A stretch of 64,000 bases of DNA from Confluentibacter flavum (lineage in GTDB: Bacteria > Bacteroidota > Bacteroidia > Flavobacteriales > Flavobacteriaceae), in assembly GCF_002843175.1 (NCBI RefSeq), contig NZ_PJEO01000004.1:32189-96188 (forward strand). Reading direction: 5' to 3'. Positions 43,261 through 52,263 of the stretch are shown here, piece after piece. The notes below the pieces were generated by a model. That model saw only the letters and a program-made list of their open reading frames with translations, ran no database searches and was not told the DNA's origin. Numbering within the stretch: the first letter of the stretch is position 1; each line of letters opens with the position of its first letter. A program made the translations under genes and the position numbers.

Positions 43261-43863
43261 CTACGTTGTTTTACTTGTTAATCTATTAAAAATAACCGTT
43301 AAATAGGCGAGGGCAATAAAAGCCCCAGGTGGTAAAATAAATAATATAAACGTGTTGGCAGTTTCAGGAAGGAATGTTAGTCCAAACAAACTTCCACTAC
43401 CTAATATTTCACGAACAGAACCTAAAATGGTTAACGCTAATACAAAACCAATTCCCATACCTAAGGCATCAAAAATGGAAGACATTACATTGTTTTTTGA
43501 AGCGAATGCTTCGGCTCTTCCCAAGATGATGCAGTTGACTACAATTAATGGTATAAAAATGCCTAGTTGTTCATATAACAGGGGAACAAACGCTTCTAAA
43601 ATCATTTCAACAATGGTAACAAAAGAGGCAATAATGATGATAAAAGCAGGGATTCGGACTTTAGCTGGGATTAAATTTTTAACCAACGACACCACAATAT
43701 TCGACATTAATAAAACAAATAGCGTAGCAACGCCCATGCCTAACCCATTAAATGCCGATGAGGTAACCCCTAAAGTTGGGCACATACCCAAAAGCATTAC
43801 AAAAATGGGGTTTTCTTTAATGATGCCTTTTAGGAAATTTTGTTTTTGATTCATTTCTGCCAT
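43261..43863 (-). CDS. rnfE: Rnf complex subunit RnfE
   Basis: A 200-residue membrane subunit, paired with RnfA as an inverted homologue. It has the pattern ENPIFVMLLGMCPTLGVTSS and IFIPLIVVNCIILGRAEAFA, both with the conserved cysteines. ATG 43863 is chosen over the upstream 43896 because it lies just past the rnfG stop and fits family length. Confidence 0.93.
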   Translation of the reverse strand: MAEMNQKQNFLKGIIKENPIFVMLLGMCPTLGVTSSAFNGLGMGVATLFVLLMSNIVVSLVKNLIPAKVRIPAFIIIIASFVTIVEMILEAFVPLLYEQLGIFIPLIVVNCIILGRAEAFASKNNVMSSIFDALGMGIGFVLALTILGSVREILGSGSLFGLTFLPETANTFILFILPPGAFIALAYLTVIFNRLTSKTT

Positions 43864-43867
43864 AATC

Positions 43868-44464
43868 TTATTGTTTAGATGTACTGATAGCATCAAGGTT
43901 TTTCAAAAATTCATCGAACGCTAATTTAGCCGATTCGGTAAAAGCTCTAGAACTAATCGTTGCTCCGGTTAAGGCGTCAACTTCCCCGCCATCTTTTTTA
44001 ACTTTCAAATTAAAAGTTGACGGATTTTTATCCCTGAATTGTTGTAAAAATGATTCGTCTTTAATTTTTGTTCCAAGACCCGGCGTTTCCTTTTGTTCTA
44101 AAACCGCAATGTTTTGAATGGTGCCATCAGGTTTAAAACCCACCATAATTTTAATCAAGCCACTAAATCCTTTTTCTGAAGAGCCAATAACTGCGGCTCC
44201 AACAAATACATTGTTTTTATAAGCAGGGTAAATTTCTATGCTGTCTTTTGCAAATTCCGACTTAACTAATTTTCGTGCTTCCACTGGATTATTGTCAAAT
44301 TCTGGCAACACTAATTTTATGGCATTTATTTTTCGTTCAAGTTTGGCTTTGGCTTTTGGTTCTATGGTTAAATCGTTTACAAACCCCAATGCGAAACCAG
44401 AAATGAGTGTTATCACTAAAAGAGACAGTGCCATGCTTATAAATGTTGATTCTTTTTTGCTCAT
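43868..44464 (-). CDS. rnfG: Rnf complex subunit RnfG
   Basis: A 198-residue subunit with one N-terminal membrane helix and a periplasmic FMN domain. The flavin-attachment motif is DALTGATISSRA, with Thr about residue 169 expected to carry FMN through a phosphoester bond made by ApbE, which is not in the window. ATG 44464 lies 2 bp after the rnfD stop; the upstream GTG at 44470 is possible. Confidence 0.92.
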   Translation of the reverse strand: MSKKESTFISMALSLLVITLISGFALGFVNDLTIEPKAKAKLERKINAIKLVLPEFDNNPVEARKLVKSEFAKDSIEIYPAYKNNVFVGAAVIGSSEKGFSGLIKIMVGFKPDGTIQNIAVLEQKETPGLGTKIKDESFLQQFRDKNPSTFNLKVKKDGGEVDALTGATISSRAFTESAKLAFDEFLKNLDAISTSKQ

Positions 44465-44466
44465 GA

Positions 44467-45477
44467 TCACACAATTTTAGATTTTATTTTAGCACCAAAC
44501 CTTCTGGGTTTAAAGAATTTGTTGATTAAAGGCACAAAGGCATTCATAATTAAAATAGCAAACGAAATGCCTTCAGGATAAGCACCAAAAAGTCTTATGA
44601 CAACTGTTATGATACCAATGCCGATAGCAAAAATCACCATGCCTTTTTTGGTCATTGGGCTGGTTACTAAATCTGTCGCCATAAAAAAAGCACTAAGAAT
44701 AGCTCCTCCAGTTAACAAGTGAATTAAAGGGTTGGCATAGTGTTCTGGGTTTGCCACCCAAAAAATAGCGGTCACAACAAAAATAGTTGCTAATAGTGTT
44801 ACAGGAATATGCCAGGAAATAACCTTTCGAAGTATTAAATAAAGACCTCCAAGTATTAATGCCAAAGCCGACATTTCCCCTAATGAACCTCCTGTAAAAC
44901 CAAACAACATGTCTATGGAAGAAGGAATTCGAGAACTTATTTCGGTCATGGTTTCGCCCATATTTAATCCCTCTTTTATTATACCTAAAGAAGTGGCGCC
45001 TGTAACGGCATCAACAACATTTGTGTTGTTTACAAAAGCAGTTGGCCAACTGGTCATTTGTATTGGAAATGATATTAATAAAAACACACGGCCCACCAAC
45101 GCCGGGTTGAAAATATTAAAACCTAAACCTCCAAACGATAATTTAGCAACTCCTATGGCAACTAAACTACCTATAATAATCATCCAAATAGGTAAGCTGG
45201 AAGGCAGGTTAAATGCTAATAAAATACCAGTTATTAATGCGGAGCCATCGGTTATGGTCACATCTGCTTTTAAGAGGTATTTCTGGATTAAATATTCAAA
45301 TAAAATACAGGATATTATGGCAACCGAGGTTACTATTAAAGCACTAATTCCAAAAACATAGACAGAAACTAAAAAAGCTGGAATTAATGCTATTACAACA
45401 TCGTACATGAGTTTTTTTGATGTTCTGTCTGAATGAACATGGGGAGAGGCAGATACAATTATTGGTTGGGTGCTCAT
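44467..45477 (-). CDS. rnfD: Rnf complex subunit RnfD
   Basis: A 336-residue membrane subunit (eight to ten helices) with SPHVHSDRTSKKLMYDVVIA at the start, GGLGFNIFNPALVGRVFLL, and the covalent FMN motif VDAVTGATSLG. It carries a second flavin on the electron path from RnfC/B to the membrane iron centre. ATG 45477 (MSTQPIIVSASP) follows the rnfC stop by 2 bp; a longer frame starts inside rnfC. Confidence 0.93.
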   Translation of the reverse strand: MSTQPIIVSASPHVHSDRTSKKLMYDVVIALIPAFLVSVYVFGISALIVTSVAIISCILFEYLIQKYLLKADVTITDGSALITGILLAFNLPSSLPIWMIIIGSLVAIGVAKLSFGGLGFNIFNPALVGRVFLLISFPIQMTSWPTAFVNNTNVVDAVTGATSLGIIKEGLNMGETMTEISSRIPSSIDMLFGFTGGSLGEMSALALILGGLYLILRKVISWHIPVTLLATIFVVTAIFWVANPEHYANPLIHLLTGGAILSAFFMATDLVTSPMTKKGMVIFAIGIGIITVVIRLFGAYPEGISFAILIMNAFVPLINKFFKPRRFGAKIKSKIV

Positions 45478-45479
45478 GT

Positions 45480-46808
45480 TTAATTTTTTGAGGTATTCAT
45501 TTTTTTGACTATATTTTTTCCGAAGCGTATATAATCCAGTAAAGGGCGGTGTGACGGACAAACATAACTGCAAGAACCACATTCAATACAGGTCATAATG
45601 TCTTCTGAACTAGCTTTTTCATACATGCCTTTTTCTGATAAATTCATTAAGAGATGAGGTTCTAATCCCATAGGGCAAACATCGACACATTCACCACAGC
45701 GGATACAGTTTTTTGGTTCGCCTCTGCTGGCTTCGTCTTCAGAAATAACTAAAATTCCAGAAGTTCCTTTGGTAACTGGAACATCCGTATTTTTTATGGC
45801 CTTTCCCATCATGGGACCACCATTCACAATTTTTCGGGTGCCTTCTGGCAAGCCTCCAACTTCATTTACTAAATCTGTAATTGGTGTACCTATTTTAACC
45901 CAATAATTTGATGGGTTTTCTAGTTTTTTACCGGTTACGGTAACGACACGTTCTATTAAGGGAATGTTATGTTGAATGGCTTGGTAAATGGCAAAAATAG
46001 TTCCAACATTATGAACAATGACACCAACATCTAAAGGCAATCCGTTTTTGGGAACTTCCCTGTTTAATAAAGCCCTTACTAATTGCTTTTCACCTCCTTG
46101 TGGGTACTTAACTTTTAAAGCAGCAATCTTAATATTGTCGTTTTTAGTTATTATTTTTTTAAATGTTTCAATAGCATCAGCTTTATTGTTTTCAATGCCA
46201 ATGATGGCTTTGTCAATATGTAAAGCGAACATTAAAATTTTGATGCCAACTATAATTTCTTCTGCTTTTTCAAGCATTAATCGATGGTCTGCGGTTAAAT
46301 AAGGTTCGCATTCTACACCATTAATTATGAGGTGGTCTAGTTTTGTACCTTCTTTAATGCTTAATTTAACATGTGACGGAAATGTGGCGCCTCCCAAACC
46401 AACTATACCTAAATCATTTATTTTTTGTAAAATGGCTTTAGGTTCTAAGGTGATAGTTGTTTTTAAAGGGTATGCTATATCTGTAAAATTAGATTCATCT
46501 TTAAGATCGGTTCTTATTACAATACATTGTTTTTTGTAACCACTAGTATCTATTATTTTGTCTAGTTTGGTAACTGTTCCCGCCACAGGCGAATGAATAT
46601 TTGAAGACATAAATCCACCTGATTTAGCAATTACTTGGCCAATCGTTACTTTGTCTTTTACGCCTACTACTATTTCTGCCGGAATCCCAATATGTTGCGA
46701 TATGGGTACATAAACAACTTTAGGTAAGGTCATTTTTTTGATGCCTTTAGATGACGTTATTTTATTTTCTGGAGGATGAATGCCGCCTTTTGGGAATGTT
46801 TTAAGCAT
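45480..46808 (-). CDS. rnfC: Rnf complex subunit RnfC
   Basis: A 442-residue peripheral NADH/FMN subunit. The N-terminal barrel-sandwich begins FPKGGIHPPENK; the Rossmann-like flavin site includes LGIVGLGGATFPSHVKL and GVECEPYLTADHRLM; and two 4Fe-4S motifs end the chain (CIRCGECVDVCP and CIECGSCSYVCP). It is the site where NAD+ is reduced. It overlaps rnfB by 8 bp. Confidence 0.95.
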   Translation of the reverse strand: MLKTFPKGGIHPPENKITSSKGIKKMTLPKVVYVPISQHIGIPAEIVVGVKDKVTIGQVIAKSGGFMSSNIHSPVAGTVTKLDKIIDTSGYKKQCIVIRTDLKDESNFTDIAYPLKTTITLEPKAILQKINDLGIVGLGGATFPSHVKLSIKEGTKLDHLIINGVECEPYLTADHRLMLEKAEEIIVGIKILMFALHIDKAIIGIENNKADAIETFKKIITKNDNIKIAALKVKYPQGGEKQLVRALLNREVPKNGLPLDVGVIVHNVGTIFAIYQAIQHNIPLIERVVTVTGKKLENPSNYWVKIGTPITDLVNEVGGLPEGTRKIVNGGPMMGKAIKNTDVPVTKGTSGILVISEDEASRGEPKNCIRCGECVDVCPMGLEPHLLMNLSEKGMYEKASSEDIMTCIECGSCSYVCPSHRPLLDYIRFGKNIVKKMNTSKN

Positions 46809-47691
46809 CGGTTTTTAAGTTTATGGATTCCACATTCGCTTCTGCTTCTGGCTCAACCTTTTTTACTTTTTTTGGAGGAAAGTTTGTTTCTATAATGGAA
46901 TTTGTTGGACAAACTTCCACACATTTTCTGCAAAGCGTACATATTAAAGGGTCTATGTATGCCAAATTATTCACCATTAAAACGGCGTCTTTAGGACATA
47001 TATCTTGACATTTAGAGCATCCAATACAAGCCACATCGCATGCTTTTTTAGCAATACCAGCTTTATCTTCATTTAAGCAACCCACAAATATTTTTAAATC
47101 TCTTTTATGTTTTGGGTGCATTTCAATGATATCTCTGGGGCAAGCCTCAACACAAGCGCCACACGAGGTACATTTATCTGTTATAATTACAGGTAAGCCG
47201 GTGGATTCGTTCATGTACATGGCATCAAATTTGCAAACTTTAACACAATCGCCATCGCCCAAACAACCATATTGGCAATCAGTTTCACCGCTATAAATCA
47301 TGGTAGAAATGGCACACGTTCTTGGACCTTGATATTCGGTGGTTTTTGGTCTAACATCACAACCACCTTGACAGCGTAAAACAGCAAGTTCGGGGTCTTT
47401 TTCGGTAACTTCTTTACCTAAAACAGCGGCCACTTGTTTCATAACCTCATTTCCCCCTACAGGACAAAATAAATCTGAAATATCTTCAGTATTAACAAGT
47501 TTTTCAGCAAACGCCTTGCAGCCAGGTGAACCACAGCCGCCACAATTTGCCGATGGCAATAATTCATCTACTTCGGCTATTAAAGGGTTTTCAAATACAT
47601 AGAATTTTTTGGAAACCACATACAACATAATGGCTGCTACAACCCCTAAAGAAGCTAATAAAAGAACACTATATAAAACGGAATCGGACAT
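46801..47691 (-). CDS. rnfB: Rnf complex subunit RnfB
   Basis: A 296-residue ferredoxin-accepting subunit: an N-terminal membrane helix (about 5-26), a Fe-S domain with CGGCGSPGCKAFAEKL, and then several 4Fe-4S motifs (CLGDGDCVKVCKFDA, CTSCGACVEACPRDI, CIGCSKCQDICPKDA, CTLCRKCVEVCP). It receives electrons from the soluble ferredoxin. ATG 47691 (MSDSVLYS) is preferred over TTG 47697. Confidence 0.95.
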   Translation of the reverse strand: MSDSVLYSVLLLASLGVVAAIMLYVVSKKFYVFENPLIAEVDELLPSANCGGCGSPGCKAFAEKLVNTEDISDLFCPVGGNEVMKQVAAVLGKEVTEKDPELAVLRCQGGCDVRPKTTEYQGPRTCAISTMIYSGETDCQYGCLGDGDCVKVCKFDAMYMNESTGLPVIITDKCTSCGACVEACPRDIIEMHPKHKRDLKIFVGCLNEDKAGIAKKACDVACIGCSKCQDICPKDAVLMVNNLAYIDPLICTLCRKCVEVCPTNSIIETNFPPKKVKKVEPEAEANVESINLKTDA

Positions 47692-47697
47692 TTTCAA

Positions 47698-48126
47698 TTA
47701 TGTTTTTAATATTGAGATTTTGAATATACTTTTAAAGGTATTTTTAAAAAAATATAGGATTAAATAATAAGGGAGTAATACCAAAAGAGATAGTATTCCG
47801 GCTACCCATTCTTTTAAAAAGCTAGAGGTTATTATTAAAGTAGCAAACATTAATGTAAAAGGAATTAGATAGGCCCATAAGATGGCTTTTAAACCCAATG
47901 CCTTTTTTAAAACGACACAAACACGTTCATTGGTTTTAAAAGCATTGCTGGGGTTTGTTACTTCAATTTCTTTTGTTTCAGAGTCTGAAATACCACAGGT
48001 TCCTTTGGCACGACATGATTCACAATGTATATTTTGTTCTAAATTAACTGTAATGGAATCGCCCACTATTTTAGAAATAATTCCATAGTGAACGAAGGTG
48101 TTTTTATTAGCTATTTCCGAAAGCAT
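47698..48126 (-). CDS. RseC/SoxR-reducing-system family protein
   Basis: A 142-residue protein with an N-terminal soluble part holding a four-cysteine stretch (HCESCRAKGTCG, about 35-46) and two C-terminal membrane helices (about 80-100 and 105-125). RseC proteins are encoded with rnf/rsx genes and are thought to help the complex or SoxR reduction. It is the first gene of the rnf operon, and the FNR-like dyad lies 65 bp upstream. Confidence 0.88.
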   Translation of the reverse strand: MLSEIANKNTFVHYGIISKIVGDSITVNLEQNIHCESCRAKGTCGISDSETKEIEVTNPSNAFKTNERVCVVLKKALGLKAILWAYLIPFTLMFATLIITSSFLKEWVAGILSLLVLLPYYLILYFFKNTFKSIFKISILKT

Positions 48127-48159
48127 AAAATATTCCAGTTATTATAATAAATTACTATG

Positions 48160-48202
48160 TGAAAGTAGTATATTCATATAGGGAATAATATGATTTATGT
48201 CA
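48160..48202 (-). promoter_or_regulatory. rseC-rnf promoter with FNR-like dyad
   Basis: TGATTTATGTCA at 48191-48202 and, on the minus strand, TACTTTCA (48167-48160) starting 29.5 bp from the dyad centre. No -33 box. Confidence 0.65.
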
Positions 48203-48329
48203 GGTTTAGAATTAACTTATTTTGTCCTTTTTTGAATTAAAATTCTTATACAAAAAGGGCATTTGAACAGTAAAATAGTTAAGTTTCACATTTAGTCTAT
48301 TAAATTAGTAGGAGTTATAGTTTTTTTAC

Positions 48330-48337
48330 TATTTTTG
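48330..48337 (+). promoter_or_regulatory. -7 element of the 2Fe-2S ferredoxin gene
   Basis: TATTTTTG fits TAnnTTTG and lies 17 bp before the ATG, so the leader should be very short (about 10 nt). The rnf dyad is too far to act on it in the same geometry. Confidence 0.5.
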
Positions 48338-48353
48338 CCAAAAAAATTTTTGC

Positions 48354-48683
48354 ATGTCTGATATTACAATAAAAATAACTGATCGAGAAGGAATAGAACA
48401 CACTGTATTGGCTCCAACTGATATGGCTATGAATCTGATGGAAGTCGTAAGGTCTTATGAACTAGCACCTGAAGGCACTATTGGGGTTTGTGGAGGCATG
48501 GCCATGTGTGCATCATGCCAATGTTATATATTGAGCAGTATTGATTTGCCTGAAATGAGTGCTGATGAAGAAGCTATGTTATCGGAAGCATTTAATGTGA
48601 AAGGTAATAGCAGATTGGGGTGCCAAATACAAATGACACCAGGCATGGAAGGTTTGACGGTTGAATTGGCTCCAGAGAGTTAA
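48354..48683 (+). CDS. 2Fe-2S ferredoxin (adrenodoxin/putidaredoxin type)
   Basis: A 109-residue ferredoxin. The four cluster cysteines are in GVCGGMAMCASCQC (C-x5-C-x2-C) and SRLGCQI; the residues around them match the vertebrate-type family associated with P450s and with Fe-S assembly. Position next to rnf suggests an electron carrier of this set, but it might serve Fe-S biogenesis. Confidence 0.9.
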   Translation: MSDITIKITDREGIEHTVLAPTDMAMNLMEVVRSYELAPEGTIGVCGGMAMCASCQCYILSSIDLPEMSADEEAMLSEAFNVKGNSRLGCQIQMTPGMEGLTVELAPES

Positions 48684-48684
48684 T

Positions 48685-48772
48685 GTTCATTACGAGGAGG
48701 GAAACGACGTGGTAATCTCAATTATGTATTAACAGATAGCCACCACATTTTTTCAAATGTTTCGCAATGACG
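48685..48772. repeat. Short repeat element with imperfect terminal inverted repeats
   Basis: GTTCATTACGA (48685-48695) and TCGCAATGACG (48762-48772) form imperfect 11-bp ends; inside, a GTGG block pairs with CCAC. It fills the space between two convergent genes and carries no gene, so it resembles a miniature non-coding repeat. Confidence 0.5.
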
Positions 48773-48785
48773 CTTTGTTAGAATT

Positions 48786-49685
48786 TTAACTAGTTTTATA
48801 ATCCAATAATTTTATAGGCCCTTCCAAAACGTATCTAAAAATTTGAAGCACACCATCATCATTGGTGTCTATTTCCCATTTTATAAGCGTTATTTCACCA
48901 TTTTCAATTTCAATACCAGTGATGCTTCTTGGGTGAACACAACTTCCAGCATTAAAATATGCAATGTCTCCAGGTTCAGGAAAACGTGGTCGGTGTGTAT
49001 GTCCGGTAACGGTTATTAAATTATTATTTCCGATAATCCATTTTTTGGTCCTTCTTTCAACCCTTATAAGTTCTTTGTAATTTTTTGCGGGACTGGTAGG
49101 ATCGGCAATGCCCATAACATTTAATGGTTTCCAAAGAATTCGAACCATAAAACGGCTCCATTCCCAAAACAAGTAGTTCCACCAATCCGCTTGATGCCCA
49201 TGGGTTAAAAATAGTTGTTGATTTGTTTTACTATGTCTTAATATAATACCTTCATGGTACTGGATGTTGGTAAACAGTGGAACGTCTTCACCTGTTTTGG
49301 GTTCAAAATAAGTTGATAAATGCTTTTTTACAAAATCTAGATCTCTGTAAACCATATCATGGTTTCCCCAAATCATGTGTAAGCGATTTTGTTGATGAAA
49401 CGACTTCATCAACAGATATACATTTTTATGGGCTTCAAAAATGGATTTAAAAAAAATATTTTCCCAAAGTTCATCACCATCACCAATTTCACAGTATTGA
49501 AACCCTTCGGCATAATAATGTTTTAGCGCATGGAAATAAATATTGCGATTATTGGCGAAATCATCTGCAAAACTGTTATTGCCACGGTGGCAATCACTAA
49601 ATAAAACAAGTTTACTTGTATCATCAAACTCGATGATTTTAGCATTTTTATAAGCGTTATCTAGTCTTTTTTTGGATGAAAGCAT
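48786..49685 (-). CDS. Calcineurin-like metallophosphoesterase
   Basis: A 299-residue phosphoesterase with the metal motifs VLFSDCHRGN, EIGDGDELWEN, WGNHDMVY, and TGHTHRPRF. The DC in place of DxH at the first site is a small variation; the remaining ligands are conserved. Relatives include UDP-2,3-diacylglucosamine hydrolases and uncharacterised enzymes. The substrate is unknown. ATG 49685 is preferred over TTG 49703. Confidence 0.85.
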   Translation of the reverse strand: MLSSKKRLDNAYKNAKIIEFDDTSKLVLFSDCHRGNNSFADDFANNRNIYFHALKHYYAEGFQYCEIGDGDELWENIFFKSIFEAHKNVYLLMKSFHQQNRLHMIWGNHDMVYRDLDFVKKHLSTYFEPKTGEDVPLFTNIQYHEGIILRHSKTNQQLFLTHGHQADWWNYLFWEWSRFMVRILWKPLNVMGIADPTSPAKNYKELIRVERRTKKWIIGNNNLITVTGHTHRPRFPEPGDIAYFNAGSCVHPRSITGIEIENGEITLIKWEIDTNDDGVLQIFRYVLEGPIKLLDYKTS

Positions 49686-49787
49686 ACGAGTAAAAGTAAA
49701 CAAGTTTCAATAAAATGTTTTTCTAAAATATGGAGGAATTAATTTTTGATTTATCTAGTCTAGTGAACTATTAATCAGCTTATATTT

Positions 49788-50966
49788 TTATTTAAAAGCA
49801 TTCAATCCCGTAATGTCCAAACCTGTAATTAATAGATGGATATCGTGCGTGCCTTCATATGTAATCACACTTTCAAGATTCATGGAGTGACGCATGATGG
49901 AGTATTCGCCTGTAATTCCCATACCACCGAGTATTTGTCTAGCTTCACGGGCAATGTTAATCGCCATATTCACATTATTGCGTTTTGCCATCGATATTTG
50001 TGCCGATGTTGCCTTGCCTTCATTGCGTAAAACGCCTAATCGCCAAGTTAAAAGTTGAGCTTTGGTGATTTCGGTAATCATCTCTGCCAATTTCTTTTGC
50101 TGGAGTTGAAATTGTCCAATGGGTTTTCCAAATTGCATACGCTCTTTACTGTATCGAAGCGCGGTATCATAACAATCCATCGCAGCACCAATAACGCCCC
50201 AAGCAATACCATAACGTGCAGAATCTAAACACCCCAAAGGTGCGCCCAAGCCAGACTTGTTGGGCAATATATTTTCTTTGGGCACTTTGACATTGTCAAA
50301 AATAAGTTCGCCTGTAGCACTGGCGCGAAGTGACCATTTATTATGGGTTTCAGGAGTGCTAAATCCTTCCATGCCACGCTCTACTATTAGGCCATGTATT
50401 CTGTTATTTTCATCTTTTGCCCAAACCACGGCTAGTTGTGCGAAAGGAGCATTGCTAATCCACATTTTCGCACCATTTAACAAATAATGGTCGCCTTTAA
50501 CTTTAAAATTAGTTACCATTTCTGATGGATTGCTTCCATGGTCGGGCTCTGTTAAACCAAAGCAGCCCATCCATTCGCCGCTTGCCAGTTTTGGTAAATA
50601 TTTCTGACGCTGTGTTTCATTGCCATATTTCCAAATGGGGTACATAACCAATGATGATTGCACAGAAGCCGTTGAGCGAATTCCAGAATCACCACGTTCA
50701 ATTTCCTGCATCATCAAGCCATAGGAAATCTGGTCTAATCCTGAACCACCATATTCCTCTGGGATATAAGGTCCAAAAGCACCAATGTCAGCCAGTCCAC
50801 CAATAATTTGCATTGGGAATTCGGCTTTTTGGGCATAATCTTCAATAATGGGAGATACATCGCGCTTAACCCATGCACGGGTTGCGCTTCTAACTAATTT
50901 ATGTTCATCTGTCAGTAAATCATCAAGATTGTAATAGTCTGGAGATTCAAATAAATCTGGCTTCAT
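49788..50966 (-). CDS. Acyl-CoA dehydrogenase (glutaryl-CoA dehydrogenase-like)
   Basis: A 392-residue FAD flavoenzyme. FAD/substrate motifs CFGLTEPDHGSNPSEM and WISNAPFAQLAVVWA are present. The catalytic base is in the ESVITYEGTHDIH segment (about residue 370), its position being the same as in glutaryl-CoA dehydrogenase. Overall spacing and the R in KAQLLTWRLG support GcdH, which oxidises and decarboxylates glutaryl-CoA in lysine/tryptophan catabolism. No other genes of that pathway are adjacent. Confidence 0.88.
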   Translation of the reverse strand: MKPDLFESPDYYNLDDLLTDEHKLVRSATRAWVKRDVSPIIEDYAQKAEFPMQIIGGLADIGAFGPYIPEEYGGSGLDQISYGLMMQEIERGDSGIRSTASVQSSLVMYPIWKYGNETQRQKYLPKLASGEWMGCFGLTEPDHGSNPSEMVTNFKVKGDHYLLNGAKMWISNAPFAQLAVVWAKDENNRIHGLIVERGMEGFSTPETHNKWSLRASATGELIFDNVKVPKENILPNKSGLGAPLGCLDSARYGIAWGVIGAAMDCYDTALRYSKERMQFGKPIGQFQLQQKKLAEMITEITKAQLLTWRLGVLRNEGKATSAQISMAKRNNVNMAINIAREARQILGGMGITGEYSIMRHSMNLESVITYEGTHDIHLLITGLDITGLNAFK

Positions 50967-51074
50967 AGAGATGAGGATTAAAGATTTTCAAAAGAAAATA
51001 ATTAACAAATCATTGATTTTTTTGAGAAATCATTATTGTAATCTCTCAAATTTAACTAATCTATATTGATTTGA

Positions 51075-51812
51075 TTACATTTTTAAATAGAAATCTTTCG
51101 TCAGATTGATGTAGTCTTCTGTATATTGATGCCTCTCGGTCTCAATAATTAATTCGTTTATTTCTGTGTCGCTTTCTAGGAAAGAAAACTCTATAAGGCT
51201 TCTTTTTATTTCGGAAGCAGGATTGCCCTTTACGTGCAATTTCCGATTTGGAAAGAGATTATATTTTGAAGCCAAATCAATAAATATGTCTTCTTCTTTA
51301 AAAGGAATAATAACTGAAAATACACCATTTTCAGAAAGTAATTTTGAAATGCTTTCAAGTAAGTGTTCAAATGGCATGGCATCATTAAATCTCGCTTTTT
51401 GTCGTGATTCGGACATCAATGTCTCTCCCTTTGGGAGAGATGACGTAGGCAGAGTGGGCTTATAAAAAGGGGGATTGCAAATAATTAAATCGTATTGGTC
51501 TTCCATGTCTTCAACAAACTCTTCCAATGACGCATGATAGCAAAACAAACGGTCTCCCCAAGATGATTGCTCAAAATTATCGACACACTGTTCATAAGCA
51601 TCATCATCAATTTCAATGGCATCAATCGTTTCAGCAGAAGAACGTTGAGCTAACATCAAACCTAAAATACCAGTGCCAGCTCCAATATCTAAAATGGAAA
51701 ACGGATTATTTTCTATAGAAATCCAAGCGCCGAGTAGCACCCCATCGGTGCCGATTTTCATGGCGCATTTATCTTGTTGGACTATAAATTGTTTGAATTT
51801 AAAGGGTTTCAA
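51075..51812 (-). CDS. tRNA1(Val) (adenine37-N6)-methyltransferase-like protein
   Basis: A 245-residue SAM-dependent N6-adenine methyltransferase: CAMKIGTDGVLLGAWI, SAM loop LDIGAGTGILGLMLAQRS, and catalytic NPPF (113-116). It fits the TrmN6/YfiC family. The start is TTG 51812, where family members begin. Residues about 119-133 (PTLPTSSLPKGETLM), just after NPPF, come from an inserted dispersed palindrome. Whether the enzyme tolerates this is unknown; the family normally has a short loop there. Confidence 0.88.
   Translation of the reverse strand: MKPFKFKQFIVQQDKCAMKIGTDGVLLGAWISIENNPFSILDIGAGTGILGLMLAQRSSAETIDAIEIDDDAYEQCVDNFEQSSWGDRLFCYHASLEEFVEDMEDQYDLIICNPPFYKPTLPTSSLPKGETLMSESRQKARFNDAMPFEHLLESISKLLSENGVFSVIIPFKEEDIFIDLASKYNLFPNRKLHVKGNPASEIKRSLIEFSFLESDTEINELIIETERHQYTEDYINLTKDFYLKM
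51422..51440. repeat. CTCTCCC-TTT-GGGAGAG palindrome inside trmN6
   Basis: TCTCTCCC and GGGAGAGA flank TTT. It belongs to the same repeat family as 34698, 61391 and 62352 but lies in frame within a coding region. Confidence 0.65.
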
Positions 51813-51851
51813 ATAAATTCCAAATTTTAAATTCTAAAACCCAAATAGGTT

Positions 51852-52202
51852 TTAGGATTTATTGATTATTGCAGATAAAATTTTGCGTAATTCTTCTGCT
51901 TCATTTAACAGTGTCTCTAATTCGCTATCAAAATTGTAGTTTAAATCTTTTAAAAGTTTTAGCCAAAGTACTGTCTCTTTGGCTTCTTTTCTAGCAATTC
52001 TCAGTCTAAATTTAAAGTCTTTTTCCCCAAGTTTTTCATTAGCTTCAATATAATTTGCTGCAATTGATCCAGATGAACGAATTAATTGTTTTCCGTCTTC
52101 AATATTGGATAGATTTTTTGGAAGCGATTGAATTAATAATCTGCAATTTTTTGCAAATATATAACTACGTTCTTCCAAATCATATATTTTCTTATCTTCC
52201 AT
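51852..52202 (-). CDS. Four-helix-bundle protein (23S rRNA intervening-sequence family)
   Basis: A 116-residue all-helical protein: LEERSYIFAKNCRLLIQSLP, QLIRSSGSIAANYIEANEKL and RKEAKETVLWLKLLKDLNY. This is the S23/IVS protein family, often inside 23S rRNA intervening sequences but also scattered in Bacteroidetes genomes. No rRNA is nearby. It sits between rimM and trmN6 and is probably accessory. Its function is unknown. Confidence 0.85.
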   Translation of the reverse strand: MEDKKIYDLEERSYIFAKNCRLLIQSLPKNLSNIEDGKQLIRSSGSIAANYIEANEKLGEKDFKFRLRIARKEAKETVLWLKLLKDLNYNFDSELETLLNEAEELRKILSAIINKS

Positions 52203-52263
52203 GGATAAATTGAAATTATGTATTTAAGTTTTGGAATATGTTATTTTTTAAGCTTGAAATTTT

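Noticed and set aside
48191..48353. rnf dyad also activating the 2Fe-2S ferredoxin gene
   Set aside because: The -7 element of that gene is more than 130 bp away, outside the geometry of the other five promoters.
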